Source of the DNA: Neckera pumila
Taxonomy: Eukaryota; Streptophyta; Bryopsida; Hypnales; Neckeraceae
DNA: 64,000 nucleotides
Assembly: GCA_963969595.1 (NCBI GenBank)
Contig: OZ018409.1
Coordinates: forward strand, 5,904,520 to 5,968,519
Direction: 5' to 3'
Of the stretch, positions 47,716 to 60,600 are shown one piece after another. How positions within the stretch are numbered: position 1 is the stretch's first letter; every line of letters begins with the position of its first letter. A program made the translations under genes and the position numbers. The notes below the pieces were generated by a model. The model ran no database searches, had not been told where the DNA came from, and saw nothing but the letters and a program-made list of their open reading frames with translations.

Positions 47716-47731
47716 GGTACTCCTTAGTACT
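47716..47731. promoter_or_regulatory. Phased AGTACT pair, right end (outer)
   Basis: GGTACT 47716 and AGTACT 47726 are 10 bp apart. With 47371-47386 they form an inverted repeat (CAGTACTAAGGAGTAC and its complement). Confidence 0.5.
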
Positions 47732-48673
47732 GAAAACCCCCAAAACTCAAAACATGACAAATTATTGAAATTACGTACAAAAAAATTTGTAATTTTTTAA
47801 AAATATGAAAAATATGCATCACAATAATACTAAATAGAGCTACGTTCACCAAAAATTCCAACTTCTAATTCTTCCCTGTGAAAAAGTTACAACAAGTAAT
47901 ACGTCGACAACACTTTTTGTGACAATGTTTCAGTACCGGTGTTTCATGCAATCACCGATATATATGCTTGAGAATCGCTGGAAACTTGTTCACGCTGTCG
48001 CTGAGCTAGAACGCGATCGAGAATTTTCTCAAACTCCGTTAATTCTGCAGCCTAGGGTCCATGCTAATTCCAGTTCTGATGTTAATTACAGACCAACAGT
48101 AAGACAGGGATTTGAATGCTTACCAGTTGATAAAAACACATCAAGAACATGGGTCGAGTCTTTAAATCAATGTACCTGAACAAAGTCGTCGGTTGGGTTC
48201 TCTGCAAAGTCCAGTGAGCACGCACCACGCCATTCAAGTCCTCATTCAAGTCACGAAGCAGCTAGCTTTGCCACCGTTCTGCGTTGCCCCAATTCCATCC
48301 CGTCCAAACCAACTTTGTTTCAATCTGCTCAACGTGAAGGCAACCCAATACCACTCTTCGACCAAGATCTTTGTACCAAACCTCAGACGTTGGCATGCGT
48401 ACTAAACATTCTATTCCAGGAAGTTGGCATTACTAAGATAGGATTGATCAATACAGAGACGCATGCATGCAGTCATCCCAACTAGTTAGCCAAGTTAAGA
48501 ACTTCAATTCAGGAGAGTAAATTCATCTGCTACAAAAACTGAACTGCTAAGAAGATTGAAGACCGTTTCTCAAACAACCAGGTTCATGATTCGAGAAGTT
48601 CCATTGATCATACTACTAAAATCATAACTCCCTCTGTAATATCACAAATGCTACCATTAATAATAGGGGCTCA
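47732..48673. other. Intergenic; uncertain open frames
   Basis: The frame 47919-48179 (+; MLENRWKLVHAVAELERDRE) and 48193-48405 have moderately protein-like composition but no recognised domain or splice partners. A gene relic is possible. Confidence 0.3.
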
Positions 48674-49305
48674 TGCTTGCTATGCTACGCATTCATTGTA
48701 TCACATAGTAGTGAAATTCTGATATATTTGAATAGAATGCATGATAATGATTTCAATAAGTCTTTGAAATAATTTATTTTAATATTTTGTAAAAATATCT
48801 TCAATCATGCATACATAAAAATAATATTTTCACACAATGTTATATTACAGAAATAGAATAGTAGTTTGCAATCACCTCTGTAATATCACTTTTATAGCTT
48901 TTATGATTTTAAAATTCTATTGCTACTACCAAATGATTTGAGAAATTTATTCAATTGAAGTGATTTTGGATTTCACAACAATTAAGTTGTTCATGAAGTT
49001 TTTGAAATTTACAAGTTTTTCTTTTCAATTCACCAAGTTTTTGGGTTGCCATTGTTCGTAACAACTGAGTCAACTTTTGAATGCATTACAATAAATGTGT
49101 ATCTTTTACAGTATTCACCATTGCATATAGTTCATTCAGCATTAAATAAATTTCTATTGTACATTTCAATATAATTATGCTTACTTATAAACAAAATTAT
49201 ACAAAGATTTTAGTAATTTTTATTTTGAAATTTTTGTTCTACATTTTATCTAATACATAAAAATTCTAATAAAATTCTAATGATGAATGCCTAGCATAGC
49301 AAGCA
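48674..49305. mobile_element. MITE-like element with 23-bp terminal inverted repeats
   Basis: TGCTTGCTATGCTACGCATT at 48674 and the complement of 49283-49305 match at about 22 of 23 positions. The AT-rich interior has no coding capacity. Similarity does not extend inward. Confidence 0.6.
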
Positions 49306-49445
49306 CCAACCGCTAGTATACATATATTTGTATAGTGAAAGCCTCCCAAACATTCACATTCAACAGAAACTCACTACACGCCCGCTGGTGCTCATAGAGG
49401 GACGGGTTCCTTGTTCTAAGGTTAATAAAGCAATAGGCGTTGACA

Positions 49446-49876
49446 TTGTAGTACATGAAACATCCATACCTTAAGTTTGGCTGGCTGTTTGTTTGTTTGT
49501 TTGTTTAGTTATTTGTTTGTTTTATTTGCTTTGTTTTATTTTGTTACTTTGAAATCTCTTGGACCGTGCGTCCCCCGGCCACGTGCTTGGTATTGTCGGA
49601 AAGCTCTTAGTGAGGAGGGGTGCAGAGGCTTGGTTTCATGGCATTTGGAGCTACGGTACGGAAGTTATTGAATTTCAAAGTATTTATGGATAAAAAATTT
49701 AGAAAATTACTTTTAATTTGATTTTGGTCGCATTTTTGGTATCGTCGGAAAGCTCTTGCAAGGAGGGGTAGATGGGCTTTGTTTTGTGGCTTTTGGAATG
49801 ACGATGTGAAAGATAGTAAATTTCAAAGTTTTAACTATGATTTTGGTTGTAGCAACGGCACAGGGCACCCTAGTCA
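49446..49876 (+). repeat. Dispersed repeat R1, copy 1
   Basis: It contains two related sub-blocks ('cggaaagctcttag', 'gaggaggggtgcag', 'gaagttattgaatttcaaag') and ends 'gcaacggcacagggcaccct'. Copies in the opposite orientation lie at 53200-53632 and 59698-60052. The frames 49477-49671 and 49779-50093 inside it are accidental. Confidence 0.7.
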
Positions 49877-50439
49877 ACTAGTAGTTCAAAAGTGTACAAT
49901 AAGCTTAACTCTTCCAACTCTTCCAGCACTGCAACTGCAGCAAGCTTTCAGTAGATCCTTGGTGAACAAGCAAGATGCAGGAGTTCTGATCTGTAACAGA
50001 TTAGGAACCACAAAAGAAAAGGGGCATACTTTTTACAAAGTGAAGGTAAACTTAGAGTCCCTTTTTGTGCCATCCGCTATCGATAACTTGTAATGGCATA
50101 AAAATGAAAGGGGGCATACTTTTACATAATTAAGGTAAAGTTCAAGTCCCTATTTGTGACATCTGCTATTGCTATTTATATAATGGCATAAACAAGGTGG
50201 CTTTTGCCGATTATGCACAAATAGAATAAGATCTCTTACCTTATATGAATATGGACAGGAAAAAGTAGGAAAGTTGCTTTAATTTTGAAAGGACGAGACC
50301 TACCACTAACAAACTCCACTAAATCCATTCTTCATTTCTACTTGCCGTTGCCACAACCAAAATAAAGTAAAAATATTATTTTAATTATTTTTAATTTAAT
50401 ATTGTTTATGCACAAAGAAGTACTAGGGCTTTGTTGCAA

Positions 50440-50700
50440 TATAAGAGGATGTGTTCTTGATATGAATAGAAAGCTTTGTGCACAAAGGAGGGCAAGGGCT
50501 TTATTTCATGGCGTTTAGATATGCAATGTGAAAGTCATGGTTTTTTTAAAATAGAAGATAATTTATTTCAATTTTTTCATTTAAAAGTAAATCAAAAATT
50601 CATAACTTTCACAGTGTAGGTCCAAACATCGCAAAACAAAGTTTGTGGAGCACTCCTTGTGAAGAGCTTTCCTAAAGATGGTGTCACTAGAATTTATTTA
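50440..50700. repeat. Inverted pair of R1 sub-blocks
   Basis: A forward sub-block (near 50470-50535, 'gctttatttcatggcgttt') is followed by its inverted counterpart (near 50600-50675, 'catcgcaaaacaaagtttgt'), giving a hairpin. Confidence 0.5.
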
Positions 50701-51949
50701 CTTAAGTGACATCCTTTAGGTTGGAACTCGTTGAGATGAAATCTTTTCTACATTTATTTTCCTTCCTTTAACATTGATGAAATTAAGGTTCAAATTAAGG
50801 TTGGAATATAAGACATAAAGCCATGAGATTTTAAAGCCTTGTAGCTACAACATCATATTTTAAGTCATGGCTGCTTTAAAATCATTTCTGTCTACTTTTT
50901 AAATCCTATTTTCTAGAATTAAACCTTGAATACCATAGCTAGAGGTCACCTTTGGCAAAAAATAATGAAAACTTTTATAGTCGGATGACTTTACAAATTA
51001 ACTAAGTATGAATCATTGAGCTTCTACTAATCATAATTTACATATCCTACATGGATTATTTTACCTTCTACCAGTCCACTTGTATAAAGAAATTGATTGT
51101 GCAACTTCAATCACTCACATCCAAAGTGACATTAGAATCTATAAGAGGTAGTTGTTGAATAAATACAATATTTTTTTAATTTAGCACCAAATTTAAAAAA
51201 ATGATGTTTTGAAGTGCCGAAGTTGATTTTGGACTTTAATTAGTAGTATTTGGCAAAAATGAGCCGAAAGTGACGCTTAGGTAAGGTAGTCAACTACTTT
51301 GGTGCTAAATTGCCATAAGTTTGCAAGAGCAATTCAAATGAGAATTACAGAGGAAAAAAAATTTATGGCACAAATTTTTTTTTTAATTTGAAGACAATTT
51401 AAATTATTAAAAATGATTATCAATTAAGAAGAAATTGTGAAAAAAAAAGCTATAAATTTAACCTCTTAAGACCAAACATTTAAATTTTGAACAACAATTT
51501 GAATTGAACATGTTCCAAATATATACAATCTTAGCGTTTTTTCTTCCCATTTTACTTTTGATGTCAAGATCATGTTTTAGGCTAGAATCTAGATGGATCA
51601 ATTTTAGAAAAAGGATTGAAACTACTAGATGTCATCATCTTATTAGGAAAAAACTAATGCAATGAAGTCTCAATGATTAAATTTTTTTCCAAGACTAGGA
51701 AATGTAGCAATTATTCAAGTTCCTTGTTTTTTTAATATAAACTCAGCAAATCTTATTTTTTAAGTCCCAACATTATCAAGCCATTGAGACTCAAATCCAA
51801 TGAAGATGTATTGAATTTTACACAAAATTATTGTATAATCTTTGTCTTCTTCGAAATAAAATAATAAAGGCTCCAATACCTTTGGAGGACTTTAAAATTG
51901 AATGTCTTGTTGAATTTATAATGTTGAAATTGATTTAACTTTGTAACAC
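50701..51949. other. AT-rich intergenic DNA
   Basis: I see no gene or defined element. Confidence 0.4.
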
Positions 51950-52150
51950 TGCTACGGACACTTAGTGTCTGAAGAATGACAAAGAATCTTTGCATGCAGG
52001 ACAGAAGTGCAATTGTTCATCCTTGGAATTTTGTGCAAAAAGGGGTCCTCGAATGAGCACTTTTGGTCTTCTTAAAGTAGATGGTGCACAATTGCACATT
52101 GTATCAAAAAAGATGATTTCCATGGAGACCAACCCGTCCTTTCAAGGTCA
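51950..52150 (+). repeat. Dispersed repeat R2, copy 3
   Basis: It carries 'ggacacttagtgtc', 'gacaaagaatctttgcatg' and 'gttcatccttggaatttt', as in the copies near 14.3 and 16.2 kb. The frame 51990-52211 is not a supported gene. Confidence 0.55.
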
Positions 52151-52299
52151 GTGGGACATATTTCACTTTATTTCCTATGCAATTTTTAAAGTTAGACAAA
52201 TTTATTATTAGAGATTTTGATGGATTGAAAGCGGTTCTAAGTATTGTAGCACTTTTAGGCCAAATAATAAAAATTATTGAAGATTATGACCTTTGAAAA

Positions 52300-52745
52300 A
52301 GTAGCCTGTAATCTTGTGGTGGACTTATTGATGGAGGTAAAAGATTAGACTGAAGCCAATCTTATCCTCTACCAATGTTGCTTTCAACTAAGATTAAGCT
52401 ATCTCAATGTATGTAAGAGAAGGGAGATTGAGGCCTATAAAAAAGTTGTCGGCGATTCTGGAGTGGACTTTCTGATGGAGGTGAAAGATGAGACTACAAC
52501 CAATCTTATCCTCTACTGAACTTACCTCCAATTAGGATCAAGATATCTCAATGTAAGTGGAAATGGAAATTGCAACCTTTAAAACAATTGTCAATGATTT
52601 TCGAATGGACTTATTGATGGAGGTGAAAGATCAAACTACAACCAATCTTGTCTTCTACCAAACCTACCTCCAACTTGGATCCAGATATTGATTTTGGAGT
52701 GGATTTAGACTCCAACTAATCTTATTCTTTCTCTCTCAATTTGTA
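52300..52745. repeat. Tandem repeat, about 143-bp unit, three copies plus a partial
   Basis: The marker 'ggacttattgatggaggt' recurs at 52321, 52465 and 52607 (a shortened unit at 52701). Each is followed by 'caaccaatcttatcctctac' and 'gatatctcaatgta'-type words. Confidence 0.75.
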
Positions 52746-53199
52746 CAATATATTGGTTTAAATTGATTACATAGTTGAATCTAATAGGGTACAAATAGTC
52801 TACAAGGTAGTATAAATTCCATTGATTACTAATTTCAAGAGGTCAAAAAGAAAAACACACAATGAAAAACACATAATGAACCTCTGAACTAGATGCAATG
52901 AATATTCACACTTCAATCCAAGGGTCAAGGTCTATTGTTTAATTGTTTCTAAATTAATGCAAGTCCAAGGTCAATTTAGAATAAACTTATTTCCAATACT
53001 TCAAATTTTTTAGGGTTCAAAAGAATGCATTCATCATAAGAGAATCTAGAATCTCCATTTGACTCCCAACAAGACGTAACCAGAACAAAAACAATTCAAA
53101 TGCTAATTCAAACCATTTTAGGCATAGTTTCCTTCAACAGACCACAATGGAACTTTCAAATGATATGCACTCATCAGGTATCCATAATATATCACTAGT
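52746..53199. other. AT-rich intergenic DNA
   Basis: No gene or repeat is recognised. Confidence 0.4.
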
Positions 53200-53632
53200 G
53201 CACCCTGTGCCATTGCCATAGCCAAAACAAAAGGAAAAGTTTATTTATTTATTTTTTAATTCATATAAAAACTTTGAAATTCAATAACTTTCACACCGTA
53301 AATCCAAACGCCACAAAACAAAGCCCATCCACCCCTAGCCAAGATAGCCAAGAGCTTTCCAATGGTACCAAGTACGTGACCAAAATCACAGTAAAAGTAA
53401 TTTTCTAATTTCTTGACCCATAAATACTTCGAAATTCAATAACTTCCACACTGTATGTCCAAACGCCACAAACCAAGCCCGTGCACCCCTCCTCGCCGAG
53501 AGCTTTCCGACGGAACCCAGCACGCAACGGGGAGACACATGGTCCGGGAGATCTCAACGTAAAAAAACAAAAACATAAACAAAAAACAAAAAACAGCCAA
53601 ACTTAAGGTATGGATATCATATGAAACCCATG
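53200..53632 (-). repeat. Dispersed repeat R1, copy 2
   Basis: Inverted relative to 49446-49876 and aligned over about 430 bp, including the end 'tgcaccctgtgccattgcc' and the distal 'taaggtatggatatcatatg'. Confidence 0.75.
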
Positions 53633-54645
53633 CAATCATGAACATAAACTGTAATTACCGGTACTCAACTTATTTCCCCAAAGATAGCAAAAACAAAAAC
53701 GGTCCAAGACCGGGAGACAGGCACCGCAGTACCACTCCCGAACAAAGTCGATAGAACCTTCACTGTTAACATCTGAAATCCAACTCAGAAGTTGCATTGC
53801 ATGGCTGTAATGCCCAACTCAAACCGCCCATTACAACTTGCTTAACAACGAACTCTTGTACAAGTTTCCTACTCACGAGCTGATGGGATGGATCGAAAAG
53901 AAACCCACTACTACTATCTGGCAGCGAAATGGGAATATATTACAGTCCTTCAAGTGGACCTAAAAATCAGGAAAGGTTGGGAGTGAATAATTTGGGGAAA
54001 CTCAACCATAGCGGCCTGGCTTAGCCAAATTCAATAATACAAGGTCCAACATGGAACGCTTCCCGCTTCATCTCGGTCTCAATGCACGTCTTCCACCTCG
54101 ATGATTGTCAAAAAGCTCATGTCTAATTGTTAGTCAAGGAACACATTTGGAAACAAGCCTTGATAGTAAGACGTAACTATGCTACATGCGATGATAACAA
54201 GGCAAAAGTATTACTTCACACTCAGCTACAATACTAATGTAAGTGAGGTTGTCTATAGATGATAAGTGGAGGATCCTTCAAAGGTTTCAGAAGGAGCATA
54301 CTAAGCAGTCACTAGGACATGACAAAGCGTAAAATTACCACTCTGTCAGAATATACATATCAAACCCAACTTTAGAAACAAAACCACTGCCTTTTAACCT
54401 CAGTACCCCAAAGTGGCGGCTTTCCCATCTATACAAATCATTTAAGAAATGTCAAGGCAGATAAAAAAGATGACCCAAAAGGAAAAGAAAAAAAATTCTC
54501 CACACTCTTCAACGACAGAAATATGTTTGAAAGTCACCATAATGGACTAGTAGCTTCCAAGGGGGACTTTTTTTAATTTTAGCTTGTGCATTTACGAGTT
54601 AAGAAAAACTCAACGGAATCAAAGCTGGAAATGATGCAATGCAAG
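53633..54645 (-). other. 3' flank of the BRCT gene, source of the 11.6-16.6 kb duplicate
   Basis: No separate gene is present. The region from about 53740 aligns in blocks with 11610-16560. It is less AT-rich than the duplicate and looks like the better preserved version. Confidence 0.6.
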
Positions 54646-57600
54646 CTAGCTTCCCACAGCGGAAAGACTATCAAATAGAGGATACTTTGAAAAATCCAAA
54701 TGATGAGAGATAATTCCGCTAAGAATAAGTTCTGATCTGTAGACCTGGGCTCCTGCAAAAACAAATAGACCGAATTGTAAGGCCCAGAAAGATTTTTATC
54801 ACGAAGTAATACAGTACACTGATTCAACACAGCATTGAAGCTAAACTATTAGAGGAGGCACACGAACTAAGACGTAGTTGCCGTTGGCCAAGTTATGAAA
54901 GCACCATCAAAACCAGTACACGCTACTTGGCAAGAAGGTATCTTTTCTATAAACATTAAAATTTTCAAGTGTCCTTGTTCCAACTACAGCAAAAGTCGAG
55001 ACAGAAATTTGAAGTTTCTTTTCTAAGGTGAAGGTAGAACCTTGATCCAGGAATGGGACACAAACTTCAAGGTCGTCCTCATTTGCTATCACAATACAGA
55101 AATCTTCATTCTGAGCATCTGGCGCTGGACCCTCATACTCCTCCACTACCTGCAAGAGGTGAAAACGAGAATGATTGTGAATTATCTCCCATTCTCACGC
55201 CAAGCTAAGCTGGTTTGATTTTCGAACAGAATATCTTCGGCTTTATCTGCTCAGTCAAACAAACTGATGAACAGAATTTAGTAATACTGATCGGGGAGGG
55301 CAAATGGTAACGTCTGCTACACATACCTTCTCATGTTTTTCTCCCTATGTGCAAAACACTGGCTACATTTGTTCAGCATACCTGCAGAACATACTAAAGG
55401 ATAACAATATGGAATGTACGAGAGGCAACTTCATACCTGGCCACCAGCTGCGAGGACTATGGCAGCTATTGCCTGAGGCTTTGGGCTGATATTCGGGGTC
55501 AACACCACCCTAATTCCCTGCAATAAAGGTTTCTGTTGGGCTGCAAAAATTGTGGAACGCATTGAGAATCCCAATTCTCTCTCCTTCTTATCATCTTGCA
55601 GAAGGAAGTTTCTCTCCTCAATGAAACAGTTCGCTGAATGACAGCTTTCAAGCCATGCAAATGTGACTACAAACTTCCCTGCTGCCATGGCTTCGAGCAT
55701 ATTTCCAGTTCTCACAAACTTCTCAGCTACAAAGTGAGTGCAATCAGCAGCCTTTCTCGTCACTTTTCCATCCAGCCTTTCAACAATCTGTACCCCGAAA
55801 GAGTCCACTCATCGTTATCGAAATGCACTACAAATCACAAGATAAGTATCCAGAATTTAAACCTTAAAATATCTAAAGAGTAAACTACAGTAATTTATGG
55901 GCAAAAAATGGTCCAAACCTTGCGTTGTTTCTTCACAATGTCTTCTGACAAACCATGACTAAACAGAACAGAAATGTTTGTTCCTCGTCGAGTTCGTAAA
56001 CTCCCTTCTGTGCTCACAGAAGCACTTCCCTCTGGATTAAACTCCATAGCATTATTCTCCGAGGGTAAAGCCACAAATTGAGGATCTCTTCTCCTGCGTA
56101 GAGTTCTCATGCGCATCCCCTTACCTGCCGGAGGTACCGGAAACGATGGACATGGAAACTGTACATTAGCCTCCTCAATAACTTCAGGCTTCACACTTGC
56201 ACCCCGTCCTCTTTTTCCAGTAACGAAAGGCGAGGGTGCCGGTTGCAGCACAGGTGTAGAGGGACTAGATACATCTGCGATGCTTCTGGTCCGCGTCATC
56301 CTCAAACGACTATCCTCAACTGGTGGGTCAATATGACTACCTCTCTGATCCGAGGTTTCCTCATTTTCATTTTCTGATTGATCCGGACTACTGACGTCGT
56401 TCACCTCCATCCCATCATTGTCGCTATCACCTGGAAAGGTTGCAGACGACGTACTTGTCCTGGCATCCTGTTCAATTTCATTCTGCAAATCACACTCGTC
56501 ATCAACCGTTGAGACTTTAGGAGCTCCTTGGACTACTCCAGGACCTCTTCTAACACTTCGTGACCTCTTCTGGACCACTTGCGGAATGGTTGGTCCAGGC
56601 TCCGTGCGATTGTCATCGTTGCAGCTTCTGCGCAATTGTCTCAAACTTCGGGTTTTGACCCCATCCTCACTACGCATATCGCCTATGACATCAACCCCTA
56701 GGAGCTTTTCGGCTTCTGAGAGCCTCATTCTTTTCTTCCCCTTTGCAGGCATTTCTGTGTCCATAACTGCCTTTCCTTCATCCTTGTCTGTGTTGTCAGT
56801 ATTTATTTTTCGCCGTCTACTTGAGGTCTTCGCAGGAACAATGAACTGCAAAGAAAATCCAGCACCCAATCAGTTGTGAACACTAATTTCAGCACAGATA
56901 CACAATATATCAACCACGTACACAACTAATATTGCCTCACCATAGGATCAGCGCCACTGCTTGTAGGACTTGAAAGAATATCCGCGTCTTCATGCGCTTC
57001 ATTCTGATCCTCTTGTGCTTCATTCTGACCTTCCTGAATTTCATTTTGATCCTCAACGTCTTCTTCAGACGTTGACCTTGCTTTCTTGGCGCTTCGATCT
57101 CGCAACATAGTAGTAAGACTCCTCCTTTTTCGAGAAGTAGATGTGTTCTTTTCCACCTCAATCTCCATGTGCATTGTCCCCTCAGGTGAGGAATTATTTC
57201 CAGGAAGAAGCACTGCATCTGCATTACGAAAACACTCACGCTTATAAAACAACAGAAAGGTAATGAGATTTTCTATTTGTATGTCTTAGCAAAAACATTT
57301 TGCATTAACATTCGCATATAGAAGTAGCACATATCAACATATCCTGAAGTTACAAGTCAGATGTCATAAAACATAAAGTGATTGAAGAGGTGAGTTGCTC
57401 GAATCAATTACTCTAAAAAACTATATGTCTTTCAATTCCCAGGACCTTCCGTAGAACTCACAAATGACCATCAAGCAGTGTTACTTAGCAAAAAGTCATG
57501 CAAATCTCAAATCACGTAGACACGGGAAAGAAAAATGGAATATGAGATAAATTGGGCAATATAGCATCCTCCACCAACCTGGAACACGAATATTTTCGCG

Positions 57601-60600
57601 CCTGTTTCTGGTACCCTGCGACCTTCTCCTTGTCAGAACTTGTGTTCCATCAGGCACTTTTCCCTCTCTTTCTCCTTTGGCTCTGTTATGTTCAATCAAA
57701 TCTTCTGGCTTTAACCCTCTCGAACTAGAAAGCTTCCGCAACCCAGGCCTCACGACATTGAGAAGATCGTCGTCAGCGACCTCCGCAGGTTCCGCTAGAT
57801 TCCCTCTCGGCCTCTTCGTCTCATTGGCAACATTGTCACGTTTAAAACCAGTTACACGTTCCTGGGCCACAACGGATTCCAATGCAGAGCTCATTGTGGT
57901 TGCATTGTTACTGCAAGCTTCACCCTTGCCCTGTAGCTTTGCTGATAGACGCCTTGTACTTGCCACATCAAGCGGCAATTTTGGCTCACATATTTTGTTG
58001 AGGTCGTTCTCAGTTAGAAGCTTACTCAACCTCTCACCTTCAGGTAACACAGCTATGCCCGTCTCTTTGACTTTACTCGCCGTTTGTGCGAGATGATTCT
58101 GCTCTGCTTTCTTTTTCCACCCTGCTTGGATTTCTTTGATGAGGCTCAATGAACTATTTGCGTGTGGAGTCTTTACTAACGGGGTGTCTTCAAATTCAAA
58201 TACTTGCAAAGCTGGATTCGTAAGGACTGGGGTAGCTGGGGGTAATCCAGGGAAAGACTTCCTATATTTTCTTGGAGGTGATGTAGGGGTAACATCAGCA
58301 GTGTTTAGCCACACTAGCTTGTCTACCATGTCCAGTGCTTGAGCTTGTACCTCTTCGCCTGGTTCCTGCAATTGAAAGTAGATGAGTAGCCACACAACGA
58401 GACTACTGAATGTAAGTGTTTACAAGAACTCAGTTGAAAGTCGCAAACTCTTGGACTAGGTGTAGCCACATCCAAACACATTGAATGAAATCCCGAGGAA
58501 AAAAGCACTTTCAGTGTATGCAGAAATTGATTAGCATGAGAAGTAGGCATGAGAAGTACCAATGAATCTAAATAGTTCATGCTACTCGTTGGAGATGGCA
58601 ACCTTGGCCCGAATGAGCTTCGAGCTGGCAATGCCGTTTTCATTTGCGAAAACGTCGTCTCACCTCCTGGCGTTCCCGAGGTGTCATTATAAAGAGGACC
58701 CGGCGTGTAGGAAGTTCCAAACAGAGACCTCACCCCAGAAATAGAGGCCTGGGGGCTAAGGGCACCCTGTCCAGCCACCTCTGTTTGCCCACTGGTGAGT
58801 ATCCTAGGACCCTGGTTACTATCCTTCGGAAATGAGAACTCTTGCACAGTGCTTGAAACTGGAGCGCCGATTCTTTCCTCCTGATTCTTCTTCCCTTGAC
58901 TGTCCCCTTTAGATCCATAATCGCGCATCCACTCTGGCTCAGTTGGAGGGAGTTCAGGCCTGTGAACACTCTTTCCAGTATCCCTTCTATTTCCAAATTG
59001 AGTGGGGCTTTGAGAGATATGATCGTCAAGTTTCACTTTAGGAATCCACGTTAAGGGCTGCATGGCTGCTAACCTTATGGACTCAGCATGAACCGTACCG
59101 ACACTGATCTGAAAAGGTGACCCTTCTGAAGCCTCAGAAGCTGACGGAATTGCTAATAACTTACTCTCTGTAGTGAGACTTGGCAAATCCAGACCAGAGG
59201 AAGATGATGGTTTAGTTCCACCATGTAGCATTACACTGCCTCCAGACTTGTTGGAGTCAACATCACCCGTAGTTTCGCAGGGCATCGCCTTGGCATCTGT
59301 AGCCACCGCCTTGGGATAACTGCTGGAAACGATGCCAAGAAACTCCTTCCTAGGGGTCGAGATTAATTGCGTATCACCGCGCCAGCCGTGATATTGATTG
59401 ACCAACTGTGTTGCAGGAGTTGCGAACAACTGTGTCGCAGGAGTTGTGACCAACTGTGTCTCAGGAGTTGAGACCACCTGCGTATCCTGATTCCTCGGTT
59501 CACCATAAAACTCGCAATCCATCTCTTCCTCAAGGCTGACGTTGAGATCCATATCAAATTCACACATCCGTTCCTGACGAAACTCTGAATTTGGTTTTCC
59601 CTTCCAAAGCACTTCCTGCTGGTCTAACAAGATAAAGCAGAGGGTAAAATGAGCGTGATACAGTAAATTTGTATATGTGTCTATTATTACATCTAACTAG
59701 TGTGCCCTATGCCGTTGCCACAGCCAAAACGAAAGGAGAAGTCATTTACTTTTACTTTTTGATTGATATCAAAACTTCACCGTCATTCCAAACAAGGCCC
59801 GTCCACTCCTCGCCGGTTTTAGATTAGCCATGTGATGAAAGCAAGCACGCGACCAAAATCAAAGTAAAAGTAATTCTCTAATTTTTTGATCCATAAATAC
59901 TTCGAAAATCAATAATTTCCGCACCGTAGGTTGGAACGCCAAGAAACCAAGCCCGTGCACCCCTCCCCGCTGAGGACTTTCCGACGGTACTAAGCACGCG
60001 ACCGAGGGACGCACGGTGCGGGATATCTCAACGTAACAAACAAAACAAATAGGTATCTAAATATAGGTAAAAAAACGTATGGAATTAATGTATGGAATTA
60101 TGGCATTCACATTCTCTACCTTACAGAAAACGAACAGGCCTGGACGAATAGCCCTCTGCAGCAAGGCAACTATTACCAAGGAGCTGTTAAAAAATACCTC
60201 GAACATACGTTCAAATGACAAATGTTTAAAACTCCAACATCCCCTACTCTTTTCTTATTACTCCCATATAAGAAGAAAAGAAAAGAAAATTCATCACTCC
60301 AATACCATTAAAAGTCAAACCTATGATATCATATCTAAGACTGGCCAGATAGGGTCACAAAACTTGGGCCATCAAACTATTGCAGAATATAAAGTTCCAG
60401 TGTTTTTCCTGTTACAAAAGAAGATGTCACTGTCCTCTTGTAAACTTTCATTAGACGTAGCTGGATCTCCCTTCTTTAATAGCAGAAAAAAAACACTAAA
60501 TAAAAGCACAAATTAAATCGTCTTGAAGCTGTTTAAAACATAAATTCTAAAAAAAGTGTTTGCATTTCATGAAAGACGCGAGTTCAAGGGAAAATACAAA

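Larger units (their letters stand above)
34538..47731. mobile_element. Candidate large composite element: SET gene plus transposase-like gene
   Basis: This block differs from both flanks in base composition. It contains two convergent, intron-bearing, nonsense-riddled genes, one transposase-like. It is bounded by clusters of AGTACT-type hexamers about 10 bp apart (left 34538-34571; right 47371-47406 and 47716-47731) and contains further such clusters internally. Left and right clusters can be aligned as a loose inverted repeat, motif by motif, but no long terminal inverted repeat or target duplication is certain. The boundaries are therefore tentative, and the claim that the two genes travelled together is inference. 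Confidence 0.4.

Noticed and set aside
54907..55155. C-terminus of the BRCT protein ending at 54907 by reading through the last intron
   Set aside because: Splicing to 54752-54646 restores phase and yields the expected end of the second BRCT domain (VYRSELILSGII).
56418..56879. 153-codon + strand frame
   Set aside because: Antisense to exon 7 of the BRCT gene.
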